A stretch of 52,197 nucleotides of DNA from Chitinophagaceae bacterium (lineage in GTDB: Bacteria > Bacteroidota > Bacteroidia > Chitinophagales > Chitinophagaceae), in the NCBI GenBank assembly GCA_016787125.1, contig JAEUVM010000599.1:1-52197 (forward strand). Direction: 5' to 3'. Positions 50,914 through 52,197 of this stretch are shown here, one piece after another (the first letter of the stretch is position 1; the number at the start of each line of letters is the position of its first letter). The notes beneath the pieces were generated by a model. It searched no databases. It saw nothing but the letters and a program-made list of their open reading frames with translations, and had not been told where the DNA came from. Both the position numbers and the translations under genes were made by a program.

Positions 50914-52080
50914 TTACTGAGTGACAATGATCGTATCACCTTCAATTATAAAATGCACCTGACCGGTTGCTTCCAGTAATTTCAGCAATTGGGAAATAGG
51001 CACATTCCGGTCAATGGTTCCGGTAAAGTGATCGGTTATCTTATCCTGAAAAACAATCTTTGCATCATACCATCGTTCCGCCATTCGCATCACTTCTTCA
51101 ATGGTCGTATTCTTCAATTTGAATTGGTTCTTTGTCCAGGCAACAACAGGGGAAATGTCAACTGTCCGGATTTCCCATTCACCCGGTCGCAGGATGATTT
51201 GTTGCCCCGGCAATAATTGTTCGTTTCGCTGGGAAGCACTGACATTTACTTTTCCCTCTGTCAGGGTAACCCTTAATCCATCTTCATCAGGATAAGCATT
51301 GATATTAAAAGCCGTTCCTAGTGCAGTAATATCAACTCCGTTTACTGAAACAATAAAGGGATGAGCAGCGTCCTTTGCCACCTCAAAATAGGTTTCGCCG
51401 GTTACGGTGACCCGCCGTTCGCTTCCAGAGAACCGGGTAGGATAAAGTATGGAGGAACTTGAATTGATCCATGCTTTACTGCCATCGGGTAACAGCAGTT
51501 CGTAAAATCCTTTTCGGGGGATACTGATCTCATGCATTTCAGGTTCTGCAACTGTATTGCTGTAAACCACCATCCCATTTACAATCCGCACTTCGCTATT
51601 GATGATAGTATCCCGCAGATTGGTCAGGTCTATTTTATTACCATTGGCGAGGGTTAGTGTGGCGGATGCTTTTCCGGGTAATATATCTGCTGCGGTAGGA
51701 GGGTTTGACACAACTGGTCGCTGCTGATCCCGGAAACCGAAATAATAAATACCTGCACCCAATAATAATACCACACAGGCAGCTGCGGCATACTTCCAGA
51801 AGGGTATCACTTTCGGAGGTTTGGAAAATTGTAATCGTTGCTTGACCTCCTGCAGGTTTCGTTCTGTTTCCAGTTCAGCATACCATTTTAAAAAACCATC
51901 AACCGTATCTTCATTTGTCAGGTCCTCAAAAATCTGAACATTAAAATCGCTTTGCTGCATCCATAGATCCAGTTCTTCTTCTTCTTCCTCAGAAATATTT
52001 TCCTGGATAAAGTGACTGATCAAATAAGCCACCCGGAAATTATTTTCAAGTTCCGACTGGTATGGTACTGGAGCTTTCAT
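50914..52080 (-). CDS. FecR-family anti-sigma factor (DUF4974)
   Basis: 388 residues. A cytoplasmic sigma-binding part (1-92: AYLISHFIQENISEEEEEEL, LDLWMQQSD), one membrane helix (about 93-112: YAAAACVVLLLGAGIYYFGF), a FecR domain (GSKAWINSSSSILYPTRFSG, GETYFEVAKDAAHPFIVSVN, VTLTEGKVNVSA) and a C-terminal DUF4974 (TTIEEVMRMAERWYDAKIVF through VHFIIEGDTIIV). It should hold an ECF sigma factor and release it when the STN-SusC receptor is occupied. The sigma gene is expected directly upstream, beyond the right edge. The next gene, susC, begins 129 bp downstream. Confidence 0.95.
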   Translation of the reverse strand: MKAPVPYQSELENNFRVAYLISHFIQENISEEEEEELDLWMQQSDFNVQIFEDLTNEDTVDGFLKWYAELETERNLQEVKQRLQFSKPPKVIPFWKYAAAACVVLLLGAGIYYFGFRDQQRPVVSNPPTAADILPGKASATLTLANGNKIDLTNLRDTIINSEVRIVNGMVVYSNTVAEPEMHEISIPRKGFYELLLPDGSKAWINSSSSILYPTRFSGSERRVTVTGETYFEVAKDAAHPFIVSVNGVDITALGTAFNINAYPDEDGLRVTLTEGKVNVSASQRNEQLLPGQQIILRPGEWEIRTVDISPVVAWTKNQFKLKNTTIEEVMRMAERWYDAKIVFQDKITDHFTGTIDRNVPISQLLKLLEATGQVHFIIEGDTIIVTQ

Positions 52081-52178
52081 ACAATAAATTTATTAATTAG
52101 GCGCCTTAAGTATATGATCCGGAAAGGAGAAAAAGCCGGACATACGAATCCCGCTTTTTTTTCTGACAATTAATTAAT

Positions 52179-52189
52179 CAAAGTGAAAT
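52179..52189 (-). promoter_or_regulatory. Third copy of the TTTCACTTTGA motif upstream of fecR
   Basis: Read on the minus strand the sequence is TTTCACTTTGA, as in both arms of the inverted repeat at 44027-44075. The rest of 52081-52197 shows no open frame on the minus strand longer than a few codons and no gene I can name. Confidence 0.3.
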
Positions 52190-52197
52190 TTTAGTTT

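Noticed and set aside
1..52197. CRISPR array, insertion sequence or rRNA genes
   Set aside because: No regularly spaced direct repeats, no transposase-like protein and no rRNA sequence were seen anywhere in the window.

Overview
The window reads as a Bacteroidota chromosome, most likely a Chitinophagaceae-type bacterium. The grounds are a type IX secretion (T9SS)/gliding gene at the left edge, Bacteroidota promoters (TTTG...TAnnTTTG), almost no Shine-Dalgarno sequences, SusC/SusD and DUF4974-FecR proteins, and a Bacteroidota-type tra operon. It has two halves separated by a tRNA-Arg gene at 26653-26724.

Left half (1-26.6 kb), host core. It opens with gldK and the first codons of gldL (T9SS core). 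Next come a YyaL-type thioredoxin-domain protein and an operon-like run of a BamA/TamA-like barrel, a DUF4271 membrane protein and a HemD-like uroporphyrinogen-III synthase. Then follow hemW (TTG start), two small membrane proteins, gpsA, an RND-type adaptor with a TolC-like channel but no pump, and an amino-acid permease coupled to a trans-sulfuration PLP enzyme. A TonB-dependent receptor is followed by a lipoprotein intradiol dioxygenase with an unrecognised gene and a pirin-like bicupin. A DUF6089 protein and a LytS/LytTR-type two-component pair come next. A cobalamin riboswitch with its own promoter precedes a BtuB-like receptor and a cysteine-rich CWC protein, and a MarC-family protein closes the half.

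Right half (26.7-52.2 kb), an integrative and conjugative element (ICE) apparently inserted at tRNA-Arg(CCG). Just after the tRNA are a nested inverted repeat, a tandem 12-bp repeat and a tyrosine recombinase. Beside the recombinase, under its own promoter, lies a 519-residue protein of unknown function with a Cys/His cluster and a degenerate nuclease-like motif. It is the best candidate for undescribed accessory function. On the minus strand run two small DNA-binding proteins, a DUF3945-like protein and a conjugation operon read as traE, (T9SS-exported protein), traF, traG, (Cys-rich lipoprotein), traI, traI-like/TerB-annotated paralogue, traJ, traK, traL-like, traM, traN. An RteC-like regulator lies upstream. 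Short palindromes of one family sit directly after the stop codons of four genes of this operon.

The right end (44.1-52.1 kb) looks like cargo: a MauE/DoxX-like redox membrane protein and a DUF6520-like secreted peptide with two cysteines. Across a strong two-way terminator they face a FecR anti-sigma, STN-SusC, SusD and thioredoxin-like operon. Together they could form a trans-envelope, redox-linked uptake and signalling module. The relaxase, coupling protein, TraA-D, an ECF sigma gene and the right attachment site are not seen and presumably lie beyond 52197. All functions are read by eye from motifs and gene order; no database search was run.
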